Positions 1-9,664 of a DNA stretch of 26,620 nucleotides are shown here, one piece after another. This DNA is from a virus, in the IMG/VR virus record IMGVR_UViG_3300004369_000122, positions 1-26,620 of that record; one strand, given 5' to 3'. The position numbers and the translations under genes were made by a program. The notes under the pieces are model-generated. The model did not search any database. It saw nothing but the letters and a program-made list of their open reading frames with translations, and was not told where the DNA came from. Numbering within the stretch: position 1 is the first letter of the stretch; each line of letters begins with the position of its first letter.

Positions 1-1341
1 GCCCCAAGGTGGCAAAATAGTAACAATTGTATTATTTGCTGGGGTGACTCCTTCTGGAGTAATTACTAATGTATTATTGTCGGTATCTACACTAGTGATA
101 ATATATTCTTGTCCTCCAATAGTGTAGATACTTCCGCTAATAATATTTGCTGTGCTTGTAGCAACAAAAACAGCACTTAAATCAGCTGATTGAAAATCTA
201 CAACTACAGCACCAGAACCATTGGCAGGAGATGTCATTGTGACTGTAGTTCCATCAATAGACTCAATACCGACACCATCAGGTAATAACCCAGTTCCTCC
301 AGTATCTATAATTAGCATGTTTGCTTGTAACGATGCTGCTGTTCCAGATGTTACTGTAAAAGTAGAAGTTTCAGCAGTAACATTGATACTAATTCCAGAT
401 ACAACACCAGGGTGAGTAATTGTATAGTTTGCTTGCCCTGGTAAAGACAGTTGGTCGCCAACAGCGTGTCCATCACCTTTAGTTCCAAAAATTAAAGTAT
501 TTGGATCTATAAAATCAATATCAGAATCAACCGTCAATTGAATACCAGCACCACCGCTGGTTAAAGTATCTCCCTCAGTATCCTGATATGTTAAATCAGC
601 ATTACTTACAGTTAAAACATCTCCAGCTTGGTAGTAATTACCAAAATTACTAAACGTCACAGCAATTAGAGATCCAGATTCTCCAATTTCTAATGTGGCA
701 ATTGCTCCAGCAGCAGGATTAGTTCCGCCATTTAGAGGAACATCGGTGTAAATATTTGGAGTATAACCGCTACCAGCATTTGTGATAGTTGCTGTTAATT
801 CTGGTGTAGAAAAAGTAACAAGGACTTGAGTTCCAGAACCATCGGTAATTAATGGAATTTGATCAAATGACCCAGATTTATAACCAGAACCATTTGATGT
901 GATATATCCCCCAAATGCTTCTACTGTAATATTAACGGATCCACTAACTCCAGATCCACCAATTACCGAGATATCGCTATACGTTCCAGCGTCATAATTC
1001 TGACCTTCATTAGTAATTGACAATCCAGATGTCAATAAAGATCTTTTTCTTAAATTTAAGTCTCTATAAAGATATCCTCCATCTTCTTTGTAATCAAAAA
1101 GATTTTTGCCGCCAGATACAATACCGATAGATTTTGTGTCTGGTTTGTAAAATCCAACACTTTCATCAGTCAAAAATGACAACGATGGAGCATCGATAGA
1201 ACCATCACCAATTTTTAAAAATCCTGTTGTTAGATCGCTACCGCCAGCTCCAATGCTGAACAGATCTTGAGCAAGAGCATTGATTACCTGCCTTTGCTTT
1301 TCGAATGTATCGGTTTTAGCGACTTGCCTAAGAACTGCCAT
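1..1341 (-). CDS. Virion structural / fibre-like protein, N-terminal 447 residues (runs off left edge)
   Basis: Reading from the ATG at 1341 there is an open frame of 447 codons with no stop before base 1, so the C-terminus lies outside the window. The N-terminus (MAVLRQVAKTDTFEKQRQ) is of a type I recognise from T4-like cyanophage structural proteins that follow the baseplate genes; the exact role (fibre or baseplate attachment) is inference. The body is rich in G, S, T, V and I, with at least three segments of the form G-x-G/N-Y followed by a beta-strand pattern, one at about residues 186-200, as in the neighbouring structural proteins. No transmembrane segment or enzymatic motif is seen. 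The start overlaps the end of the upstream 66-codon gene by 14 bases. A GAGAGA sequence 10-15 bases ahead of the ATG is a possible ribosome binding site, and a late promoter motif lies 55 bases upstream. Confidence 0.85.
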   Translation of the reverse strand, partial: MAVLRQVAKTDTFEKQRQVINALAQDLFSIGAGGSDLTTGFLKIGDGSIDAPSLSFLTDESVGFYKPDTKSIGIVSGGKNLFDYKEDGGYLYRDLNLRKRSLLTSGLSITNEGQNYDAGTYSDISVIGGSGVSGSVNITVEAFGGYITSNGSGYKSGSFDQIPLITDGSGTQVLVTFSTPELTATITNAGSGYTPNIYTDVPLNGGTNPAAGAIATLEIGESGSLIAVTFSNFGNYYQAGDVLTVSNADLTYQDTEGDTLTSGGAGIQLTVDSDIDFIDPNTLIFGTKGDGHAVGDQLSLPGQANYTITHPGVVSGISINVTAETSTFTVTSGTAASLQANMLIIDTGGTGLLPDGVGIESIDGTTVTMTSPANGSGAVVVDFQSADLSAVFVATSTANIISGSIYTIGGQEYIITSVDTDNNTLVITPEGVTPANNTIVTILPPWG

Positions 1342-1528
1342 TTCTTACTATCTCTCTAAGAAGCTGTTTGATTTCAGATATTTCTTCCTTCATTGTATTT
1401 ATGTCTTGAAGAGCACTGTTGAATGTACGAGAAAAGTTCTGCTTAACAGGTTTCTCGTTATTAATAATTGCCCCCGTGGATACGTCACGAACTAAATTTT
1501 CATGACCTTCTACTTTTAAGTATTTCAT
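1328..1528 (-). CDS. Small hypothetical protein with C-terminal coiled coil (66 aa)
   Basis: The gene encodes 66 residues starting MKYLKVEGHENLVRD. Small proteins with this KYxKVEGHxxLVRDxxTGAIIN opening occur, to my recollection, in T4-like cyanophages, but I know of no function. The C-terminal third (about residues 39-63, NTMKEEISEIKQLLREIV) has heptad-like spacing of I/L residues with charged positions between, which suggests a short coiled coil. The ATG shares its first base with the stop of the upstream 2692-codon gene (TAATG), a classic sign of translational coupling. The 3' end overlaps the next structural gene by 14 bases. Its place between two large structural proteins suggests a virion, chaperone or assembly role. 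That is inference from position only. Confidence 0.75.
   Translation of the reverse strand: MKYLKVEGHENLVRDVSTGAIINNEKPVKQNFSRTFNSALQDINTMKEEISEIKQLLREIVRNGSS
1396..1403 (-). promoter_or_regulatory. T4-type late promoter motif CATAAATA
   Basis: The minus strand reads CATAAATA, which matches the NATAAATA form of the T4 late promoter recognised by gp55-type sigma factors. It lies inside the 66-codon gene, 55 bases ahead of the ATG at 1341, so it could drive the left-edge structural gene separately. A motif of this length in AT-rich coding sequence can arise by chance. Confidence 0.45.
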
Positions 1529-4500
1529 TAGAATGAAGCAACGGCACGTAGATCCTGAATTTTGGGAACATAAGCAGGATTATCAGTCTTCATAATAACT
1601 TTAATAGCAAATGATGTGAACTCTGGAAGATCTGAGGCACTGAATTGTAACTCTTGATAATCTTCTTGCTTTTCAAACTGACCAGAAATTGAATTTGTTG
1701 GAGTTGCTAGATTGGCAAAATCAGGATTGCCATCTTGATTGAAAGGAATCCAATTAGCATCTTCAAAATTAACAGAGCTAGATGCCTCTCTAATCTTGTA
1801 GAAAATCTTAATATTATCCACATCGGTTAGATTGACTGTAGTTCTTACGTCAATTGATGTGCCAGGATTGTTGATACCAACTTCTTTAGTTACATACTTA
1901 GCAACTGAAGAACTGTTGGAAGCATCTGTCTCGGCAACATAATCTACACCTTGAGTGTAATCCATAGAAGCAACTTCAACAAAGATTGGATCATCGTCTC
2001 CCGTAGAAAGAACTACATCACCAACTCTAAAGATATCTGGTTGCTGATTTGCCGAAACTGATTGGCGAGCATAAACTTCATCGCTATCGATATTGGCGGT
2101 GAAGTTGCTATTGATAGGAGTATACGAATTTTCAATAATTAAAATCTTATCTTCGGCATCCCAAAGAATTACTTTGCCGTTAATTCTATTTGAATAATTT
2201 ACATCAGTATCTTGTGGGTAATAAGCAACAACATTAGATCCTTTACTAAAATTGAAAGGAACGCTTGTAATGGTAGTTAGTGTGATAGCAATTGACTCTA
2301 CATTATTTCCTCCTTCATCATAAAGAAGAAGTGATTCTCCTTGCTGGAATGGAGTTGCTGTTTTTAATCTAATAGTAGCAGATCCGTTTGAATATTGTGT
2401 GATGAAACCTTCTGCTTTTGAAGTGTCTCCAACTAAAGTTCTGTTGACAACTAACTCTCCAGCATTAGATCCACCAACAGCAAGATTGAGCTCGAACAGT
2501 GGCAAGAACTTGAGAATTTGATCTCTCTTTCCATATCTATTTTCATATCCAGTAGAGTTTTCTACCCTGTTAGTTGATGTTTTGACAGTAGCAGTTCTCA
2601 AATCAATTACAGGAGATAGAGCAGGATTTGATGAAGATAGTTTGAACTTGTACTTCAAACTATATGCCAATCCATTTACAACTTGGTTAATTCTAGAAGC
2701 AATAAACTTTTGATTAGTAAAGAAATGCTCTTCATTTAAGAATGTTTTTTCATAATCTTCTGTTGAATATGAAACATAATTTTGGGTATTCGAATCAACA
2801 GGAACAACGTTAGTGGTAAACACAAAAGAATCAATCTTAGTTCCCTCTACTTGGATGTATGGAATCTGAGCATATAGTCTTTCGTATTTTCTATTATATG
2901 TCGCTAAAACTCCATCACCACCACCAATAACACTAGATCCAGCACCGTTTGGACCAATAATATTATAGGTATCAATACCAGAGTTTGAAACTCTATATAA
3001 ACGATTGTTCAAAGTTACAGAAGAGATGCCACCGACATCTTGGCAATTTTTGAAATAAACATAAGAATCTCCTCTATCTTCAAAACCATTATTCTTGTGG
3101 TAAACTTTAATAATGGTATTGTTATTTTTAAATAGAGACGAAGTAGCGTTTGTTGAAGAACGTACACTTGTTTCAAATGGCGAAATATCAAGACGCTCGA
3201 AATCTAAAGTTTCGTTTGTTACTTCGAGTTCTGCTTCATTTTCAATCTTAAAATTGGCACGATACATTACAAATTTAATATCTTCGTACAAGTCTTCTGT
3301 CCAGTTATCGGTGTTTTGTGACTTATAAACAGATCCAAGTGCTGGTTGAGTTGTCACAACATTACTTGTTGAAATTTCAATCTCGCCCAATTGTGATGCC
3401 CACAATTTATATTCAATAGAATCTGTTTCAATAACTAGAGCATACTCGGTATTATTTTGTAGATAAACAGGATGCTTAAAGTTGAATCTAGTTGGGATTG
3501 TTGATTCTGTAACTCCAGCAACATCTGTAGCAATACCCATTCTAACGGCAGGGGTATCAATTTCAATTGTGGATTCTATCACAGCACCACCAGCACCTTG
3601 ACCAACACCCTTAACCACTACTGATGGAGATTCTGTATATCCACGACCAGATAGAGCAATTTCTACGTTGTAGATTTTTCCATCAGAAACAAAAATAGAA
3701 CCAGTAGCAGAAGAACCACCAGGGAGTTGTGGACTTTCAATTGTCATTGTTGCTGTTTCGTAATTAGCACCAACATTGGAAATTCTAAGATCAGAAAGTT
3801 TTCCAGAATCTTTGGCTATAAAAACACCAACAGTTGTATTGTTTGTGTTGTTGTAATTTGTAATAGATGGAATTGTCAGTGGTTCATTAGCAACAAAAGA
3901 CGTACCATTATGGTTGTCTAGAACAAGAGTGTAAACTTGTTCTTTATTTAATTGGAAGCTATCACTAGTATCATCACCAACTCTTACATTGTTGCCATCA
4001 AACACTTTGTAGATTGGACCAGAAGCATTAGAGTTGTATCCAGTAACTAATTCTCCCTTGTATAGAATAATGCTTTCAGATTCTCCAGTTACATATACTC
4101 TTAGGTATGTTTCTGGTGTTAGAGAAATCTGAGTTCCAGGAATAATATTTTTGCCTGGTTTCCCAGCATTGACATCAGTTAGATATGTTCTTAATGGAAT
4201 ATTATTACTTTTCTTGGCGAAAAATAAATCTACACCAGTTGTAAACACACCGCCAGTAAAGTTTTCAATCTTGAATGTTTGGGCAAGTGGATTTGGTTTT
4301 ACTGGGTTATCTGTATTGCTATCTACTAATTGTACTCCCTCATTTGCTTTGAAGAAAGCAACCGATGTAGAAGTGATACTTGGTGGATTACTTGGAAGAT
4401 TTCCTGTGGCATAGAATTTAACTTCGGCGTAAGAATCGACATCACTCTTATTTTCATTTGTGGAACTAGATGTAAAACGAATTGTTTTTTCTCCAGTAGT

Positions 4501-7500
4501 AAATCTTACTTCCTCTTTTCCTTCATCATAGGAAACGGTTTTTACATCACCAGTCCATCTTGTATTTGGTACTGGTGGTAAACCAGAAGGAATTAAAATC
4601 AAACCACTCAAGTTGCCATTAGAATCGGTTACAAGAGGCGATCCGAAAGTGGAGAGGGTATTTGTAGCAACACCAGTGAAACGTGTGTCTGGCGCCGCCC
4701 AGGCATTGATATCACGACCTTCCATGAAGACATACACCTTAGTGTTTGGCTTCATACGGTTAATTACAAATTTAACTGGTGTAGATCTAGCAAAAAATTG
4801 TAAAGACGTTGCTACTTTTTTGCCTCCAACAGTTTTAGTTGACATACCTTTGCCAACTTCATTGTTTTGTGGACTTACGTTTGAAGAACTAGAGATACTA
4901 GCAGATTGTACTGTTGCTTCTACATCTTCACTGTTAATTCCAGCAAACGATTCGATGTTACCGAAAGATTGCTCGGCGCCAACCCAGTTGATAATAAAAG
5001 AATTGTAAATCGATGAATAAGCATCTTCTAGAACATTTGCTTTTGCTAAGAAAATAGAATTCATTTTTGTATTAGAATCTGTAACTAATGGTGCTACAGT
5101 TTGGTCATACCAAGAATCTTGTTGGGGAGAAATTACGCTTTCTCCAACATACTGAATAACGACAAATGGATTTGGATTGATTGTTTTAGTGGCATTTTTG
5201 TTTCCTAGCAATTCTACATTCTCATATGGAAGAGTTACAACGCCATCGTTGATCACATATCCAGAAACAACTCTCTGGTCATTTCTAGTATTGATTTCTT
5301 TTAAACGAAGACTATCTTCTTTTACTTGAGGTCTTAGTACAGATTGTTGTGTATCAATGGCACACTTGTAATCAATTGATTTTAAATTACCTACTTTATG
5401 AGTTTCAAAATTATCTACAAGGAATCCACTCTTGAACTTATCGATACCAACATTATCTTTAATTTGCATGTTCAATGCTTGCTGCTCAAGAATGCTGAGA
5501 GATGTATAGTACTCAAGACGTTCGATACGCTTTTCAAGTTTTCCAATATCTCTCATTGTATATCTCTTATTGTCAACAGGGACAATTCTCACATCTTTGC
5601 TGCTCTTAGTAAAAGCGGGGATGTGGAGATAACAAAGAGCAACAGCATCATCTACTGCTTCTGGTCTAGAAGGATTCAGTGACGAATTGCCAGACTTGAC
5701 AATAAATTCCCCTTGCTTGGTTAAAAACAGTCCATCAATTCTATCCAAATACTGCTTTTCACTAAATGATGCTGTATATGAAAGATTTGAATCTGGAGCA
5801 GGAGTTAAAGTAGGAATACCACCTTCACCAATGAAAGTAATATAATCGGTACTGTCGAATAGAGATACAATTGATTGATCTTGGAATCCAGTAATAGTTG
5901 TATTACTGTCTACTTTTGGTCTGAAATCAATACAATCTCTTAGAGAAATAACTCCATTGATAGTAGAGTTAAATAAAGGAATTTCTTCTGCCGATACGCC
6001 CGCCTGGTGTAAGTAGGAATCAACAGTACAGAAGTCTCCAGCAGAATGTTCAAAGTAATCAAAAGCAATTACTAGTTGACCTGTTGGAGCATCAAATCCA
6101 GGTTTTAAAACAATTCTCGATACATCATAGTAAGTGTCTCTTTGTCCATCGTCAAAATTGTACTTATATGTAACGTCGGTGCCACTTACTAAATTGCCAG
6201 CACTATCTACTGAAGGTGGGTTGGAAGTTGTACCTTCATAAACATATTTTAACTTGAATACATCGGAATATGAATATGTCTTGATTACATCAGAATCGTA
6301 GTCTTGACCTCTTAATGGAATAACACGATCACCAGAAGATACTACAATCAATCTTCTATTTCTAATAGCAGTCTTTAATCTTGGACGAGCTTGCTGAATT
6401 TCTACAGTAGCAGTCAACTTAAGTGTTGGGTAATTTCCGTCGTTAATTGCTCCGAAATAATTTGATGGAAGATTTTTAATTCTAAAAGCACCAGCACTAA
6501 CTTCATTAGCACTAACTATAGATTCTTCTAGTTCAACATATCTAGAATCAATATAAATGACATCTCCATTATTGACTACTGTAGAAGATCCTTTATTGAG
6601 AACAGTGATTAAGAAGTTCTCTTCAGTGAAAGCAACAAATTTTTGAGTTCCAACAGGAAGCTGAGCAGTAAATGTTAAGTTGCCACCGCTGGCAGACATG
6701 TCAGTTACAAAGTCTTTTCTGACATGATACTTAAACTTAGTATCGCTAGTATCATTAATTAGAGATGCTACTTGCTTACTGCCAGTTGGGAATACTAAAG
6801 TGGCAGCAGCATTAGAAATTCTTGGTCTTAGTTTAATAATTGTAGCATTATCTACATTATTTGGTAGAGCATATTCCAAATAAATTCTTGACTTATCAAT
6901 ACCTTCTGGCGAAGTTACGTATTGTACAATACTTTTTACTACGTTGTTTTCAGAATCGGTAAATTGAATAATATCCCCCTGAATGAGAGAACCAGAAAGA
7001 TCGGCGCCAAAACCATTACATTCCAAGAATTTTCTACCCTTTCCTCCAAAGAAAGTAAAATCACTAATTTGTGAATATGTGGCATATGATGTTGATGTTA
7101 AATCAACGTCCGCTGTAAATTTGTAGTTATTGAATGTGGAGCTAAAAGATTTTACATTTTGTGGGGTGTAAGTTAATACAGTATCTTTAAAGAGAACTGG
7201 CGTTACTACTGCTTTATCTGTCTGGGCATCATTCTCTGTGTCAAAAGAAATTGATGGTGGAGATGAATATGTTGTTTGTACTGCCGATCTATTTTCAACA
7301 ACAACTTTAACAATTGCTCCACCATAGTTTTGGATGCTAATTTTTGATTGATCGAAGATAGTACCATTGATCACAATTTGACTTGTGTCTGGATAGCTAC
7401 TACCTCTTTTATTGACAATGAAGTGAGAAATAGTATTTTCCTTAGCAATTTTGATGGCGTTATTCTCTTCGTCAATAATTGTTTCGCCAGGAATAAACTG

Positions 7501-9606
7501 ACCAGATAATGTAGTTACAAATAAAGTTGAAATACCGCTAAAATTATTAGTAGTATCATTTTCAATGACACCGTATGCTTTGCTCTCTTTGCCGTAAATA
7601 TATTTACCGTTAGAGAAAGTTCCTGCTTCAATTTCTCTTTCTACTTTCAAACGAGTAAAGAATACTGGGTTGAAATAAGTAAATCCAAAAGTAGAATTGT
7701 ATGGAGTTGTAGTTCCATTCCTTCCTCTAGAAATAACAATATCAGTGTCTGGGTTAAATCCAGAACCTTTACTTAGAAGACGAATATTTTTTGGTTTTGC
7801 CACACCAACAATCGGTGTAATGCTGTCGTTGTAGTCTACAATATATCCCCAAGGATTTGTAGAAGTCTCCATCTCAGTTTGTTGGAGATAGATAAATCTT
7901 CTGCCGTCTGCTTCGCCGTCATCATATTCCTTGATGAATTTATCCAAAACAGATTTATCGCCAAGCAATGTTAATTCAGCATAAATGGCGTTGGTAGCAG
8001 GATTAACTTCTGGGCGATTTACAAGACCTTTACCAATTACTGTAGCACTTTTACCTTCTGTTACACCAGTACCTCTTTGAGTTACAAACCAAACGGTATC
8101 AGGAAGATCGGCAAAAACAGTTGGTTGGGAGGCAAGAACTGCTATGTAAATTGTTTTAATCGCTTGCTTTAGTTCAAATGATTGTGCTCTTCTACTAATT
8201 GAAGATCTGTAATAATCCGCTGCTTCCAGAGCATTGAAACCAGTAGTGCCATCATTAAAGACACTGTTCAATGTTACTGTTGGGTATCCAGTTAGATCAT
8301 CACCAACAGTATTCAGTGGTACAGTACCATACACATTGGTAATATTAAACTCTGGTAATCCTTTTGTCTTTAGAGTTACGTTTTCTCTTGACAGAGTATC
8401 TCTACCTTTACCAATAACAATAGATTTTGTTTCTTTATTTACAATCTCAAATCCTTTTACATATGCTTTTCCTGAACTTACGCTCAGCATCATTTTCGAA
8501 TCTGCTTCTAGTTCAGTAAATTCGCCAACAAGACCAGTTTCATTGTTAAGTTTAAAAACTCCGCTGTTGTTATTTTTTTGATAGTATTCTCTAATATCGT
8601 AAGTAAAATCTTCTACGACATAATCACCAGACTCATCATAAGTTCTTCTTGCTAAAGTCTCTTCTAGTAAAGTATAATCAGCACTTCTTACTTGTCTTTC
8701 AACTTGACCTTTGTTGATCTGTAAAAGTTGAATAAAATTCTTATCGGTACTTGCCAAATAATCAAATTTGACTAAGTTAAGATTAATTGTTAGTCTATGT
8801 GCTCCAGGAGCAGAAGAATTTGAATACCCTCTAGCATTATCATAAAGTGAAGCATCTTCTTCTGGAGCGATTAGATCTTCTTCAATTGTAAATCCAACTT
8901 TTGCAGATGGTTTGTTGTAATATTTGTCAATAATGAGTAACTGCTTTTCATTTCTTACAAAATATCCATTTACAAAATAGACTCCTTCCTGTACCTCAAC
9001 AGCACCACAAAATCCCATTGCTGGACTTTGTAATGTTTCTGTAATGCCAGTAATTGGATCTGTAGTATTAATGCTGGTTGGCAGTACACTACCATCAGTT
9101 CCTACAACTAACAAAGGTGTGTTGACGCCACCGATAACTTCTAGAGTTTCTCCCTGTCTAAAAGTTTTTTCATTGTTAGCAGCGCCACTGCTTGTGTACT
9201 TGACAAACAAAGTATCTGCTTCAATATCAGATCCATACTCGGCAGCAACAACACGACCAACAACGCCAGAGTTTAATCCTTGTAAATCGGCATCAATCAG
9301 TTGTTTGATGTCGTATTTTTTATAAACAATTTTACCACCTTCACTAACTGCTACTTCTGAAACAGAAGACAGTTTTACATAATCCAAGTTGGTGTTTAAA
9401 CCAACCTCTCCAGGAATTACCTGCTGTCCCTGCTTAAAAAGGAACCTACCATAGCTCTCAATTTGATTCTGGAGAATCGATTGGAGAGAGGTAAGTTCCC
9501 TTGTTTGGATTGAATAACCTGGACGGAAAAGAACTTTATAAAAGTTCTTCTTAGCGTCAAAGTCATCATAGTAAGGAGCTACATTAAGATTGGTCTTCTG
9601 TGGCAT
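1528..9606 (-). CDS. DUF4815-type giant virion structural / tail fibre-like protein (2692 aa)
   Basis: This is a 2692-residue protein. The N-terminal block (NVAPYYDDFDAKKNFYKVLF, then an RELTSLQSILQNQIE helix) marks the DUF4815 family of phage structural proteins. Other family-like landmarks follow in order: LRDCIDFRP near residue 1222; MRDIGKLEKRIERLEYYTSL near 1350, a predicted helical or coiled-coil stretch; a VKFVINRMKPNTKVYVFMEG strand block near 1620; a PLAQTFKIENFTGG block near 1772; and a C-terminus ending PKIQDLRAVASF. At least four GxGY-type beta segments are present (about 611, 728, 1941 and 1983). No signal peptide, membrane segment or enzyme motif is seen. The position after gp8 corresponds to the T4 gp9/gp10 fibre-socket region, so a role as a baseplate-attached fibre or spike is likely but inferred. 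The ribosome binding site GGAG (9611-9614) lies inside a hairpin described separately. The stop overlaps the next ATG. Confidence 0.9.
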   Translation of the reverse strand: MPQKTNLNVAPYYDDFDAKKNFYKVLFRPGYSIQTRELTSLQSILQNQIESYGRFLFKQGQQVIPGEVGLNTNLDYVKLSSVSEVAVSEGGKIVYKKYDIKQLIDADLQGLNSGVVGRVVAAEYGSDIEADTLFVKYTSSGAANNEKTFRQGETLEVIGGVNTPLLVVGTDGSVLPTSINTTDPITGITETLQSPAMGFCGAVEVQEGVYFVNGYFVRNEKQLLIIDKYYNKPSAKVGFTIEEDLIAPEEDASLYDNARGYSNSSAPGAHRLTINLNLVKFDYLASTDKNFIQLLQINKGQVERQVRSADYTLLEETLARRTYDESGDYVVEDFTYDIREYYQKNNNSGVFKLNNETGLVGEFTELEADSKMMLSVSSGKAYVKGFEIVNKETKSIVIGKGRDTLSRENVTLKTKGLPEFNITNVYGTVPLNTVGDDLTGYPTVTLNSVFNDGTTGFNALEAADYYRSSISRRAQSFELKQAIKTIYIAVLASQPTVFADLPDTVWFVTQRGTGVTEGKSATVIGKGLVNRPEVNPATNAIYAELTLLGDKSVLDKFIKEYDDGEADGRRFIYLQQTEMETSTNPWGYIVDYNDSITPIVGVAKPKNIRLLSKGSGFNPDTDIVISRGRNGTTTPYNSTFGFTYFNPVFFTRLKVEREIEAGTFSNGKYIYGKESKAYGVIENDTTNNFSGISTLFVTTLSGQFIPGETIIDEENNAIKIAKENTISHFIVNKRGSSYPDTSQIVINGTIFDQSKISIQNYGGAIVKVVVENRSAVQTTYSSPPSISFDTENDAQTDKAVVTPVLFKDTVLTYTPQNVKSFSSTFNNYKFTADVDLTSTSYATYSQISDFTFFGGKGRKFLECNGFGADLSGSLIQGDIIQFTDSENNVVKSIVQYVTSPEGIDKSRIYLEYALPNNVDNATIIKLRPRISNAAATLVFPTGSKQVASLINDTSDTKFKYHVRKDFVTDMSASGGNLTFTAQLPVGTQKFVAFTEENFLITVLNKGSSTVVNNGDVIYIDSRYVELEESIVSANEVSAGAFRIKNLPSNYFGAINDGNYPTLKLTATVEIQQARPRLKTAIRNRRLIVVSSGDRVIPLRGQDYDSDVIKTYSYSDVFKLKYVYEGTTSNPPSVDSAGNLVSGTDVTYKYNFDDGQRDTYYDVSRIVLKPGFDAPTGQLVIAFDYFEHSAGDFCTVDSYLHQAGVSAEEIPLFNSTINGVISLRDCIDFRPKVDSNTTITGFQDQSIVSLFDSTDYITFIGEGGIPTLTPAPDSNLSYTASFSEKQYLDRIDGLFLTKQGEFIVKSGNSSLNPSRPEAVDDAVALCYLHIPAFTKSSKDVRIVPVDNKRYTMRDIGKLEKRIERLEYYTSLSILEQQALNMQIKDNVGIDKFKSGFLVDNFETHKVGNLKSIDYKCAIDTQQSVLRPQVKEDSLRLKEINTRNDQRVVSGYVINDGVVTLPYENVELLGNKNATKTINPNPFVVIQYVGESVISPQQDSWYDQTVAPLVTDSNTKMNSIFLAKANVLEDAYSSIYNSFIINWVGAEQSFGNIESFAGINSEDVEATVQSASISSSSNVSPQNNEVGKGMSTKTVGGKKVATSLQFFARSTPVKFVINRMKPNTKVYVFMEGRDINAWAAPDTRFTGVATNTLSTFGSPLVTDSNGNLSGLILIPSGLPPVPNTRWTGDVKTVSYDEGKEEVRFTTGEKTIRFTSSSTNENKSDVDSYAEVKFYATGNLPSNPPSITSTSVAFFKANEGVQLVDSNTDNPVKPNPLAQTFKIENFTGGVFTTGVDLFFAKKSNNIPLRTYLTDVNAGKPGKNIIPGTQISLTPETYLRVYVTGESESIILYKGELVTGYNSNASGPIYKVFDGNNVRVGDDTSDSFQLNKEQVYTLVLDNHNGTSFVANEPLTIPSITNYNNTNNTTVGVFIAKDSGKLSDLRISNVGANYETATMTIESPQLPGGSSATGSIFVSDGKIYNVEIALSGRGYTESPSVVVKGVGQGAGGAVIESTIEIDTPAVRMGIATDVAGVTESTIPTRFNFKHPVYLQNNTEYALVIETDSIEYKLWASQLGEIEISTSNVVTTQPALGSVYKSQNTDNWTEDLYEDIKFVMYRANFKIENEAELEVTNETLDFERLDISPFETSVRSSTNATSSLFKNNNTIIKVYHKNNGFEDRGDSYVYFKNCQDVGGISSVTLNNRLYRVSNSGIDTYNIIGPNGAGSSVIGGGDGVLATYNRKYERLYAQIPYIQVEGTKIDSFVFTTNVVPVDSNTQNYVSYSTEDYEKTFLNEEHFFTNQKFIASRINQVVNGLAYSLKYKFKLSSSNPALSPVIDLRTATVKTSTNRVENSTGYENRYGKRDQILKFLPLFELNLAVGGSNAGELVVNRTLVGDTSKAEGFITQYSNGSATIRLKTATPFQQGESLLLYDEGGNNVESIAITLTTITSVPFNFSKGSNVVAYYPQDTDVNYSNRINGKVILWDAEDKILIIENSYTPINSNFTANIDSDEVYARQSVSANQQPDIFRVGDVVLSTGDDDPIFVEVASMDYTQGVDYVAETDASNSSSVAKYVTKEVGINNPGTSIDVRTTVNLTDVDNIKIFYKIREASSSVNFEDANWIPFNQDGNPDFANLATPTNSISGQFEKQEDYQELQFSASDLPEFTSFAIKVIMKTDNPAYVPKIQDLRAVASF

Positions 9607-9608
9607 CG

Positions 9609-9655
9609 TACTCCGCCAAATACACTACTATATCGTTGAAGTATTTAGCGGAGTA
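9609..9655 (-). promoter_or_regulatory. Hairpin sequestering the ribosome binding site of the DUF4815 gene
   Basis: Bases 9609-9623 pair with 9641-9655 over 15 positions. The only non-Watson-Crick pair (9617 with 9647) is a G-U wobble in the minus-strand RNA. The loop is 17 bases. The 3' arm contains GGAG, four bases from the ATG at 9606, so the folded RNA would hide the Shine-Dalgarno sequence. There is no U tract after the 3' arm, so it is not a simple terminator. A CTAAATA late promoter lies in the 5' arm, so transcripts starting there would lack most of that arm and could not form the hairpin. Confidence 0.7.
9642..9649 (-). promoter_or_regulatory. Late promoter variant GCTAAATA
   Basis: The minus strand reads GCTAAATA, which keeps the TAAATA core of the T4 late promoter and matches the ACTAAATA copy ahead of the 165-codon gene. 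It is in the 58-base gap between gp8 and the DUF4815 gene, 36 bases from the ATG. Initiation 6-7 bases downstream of the motif would fall in the loop of the hairpin at 9609-9655. Confidence 0.6.
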
Positions 9656-9664
9656 AAAACCAAA

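Noticed and set aside
4613-5008. Open frame of 131 codons on the plus strand
   Set aside because: It is antisense to the conserved-type region of the DUF4815 gene and has no independent signals.
9609-9655. Rho-independent terminator after gp8
   Set aside because: In the minus direction the stem is followed by CG and the ATG, with no T tract; the fit is better to a ribosome-binding-site-masking hairpin.
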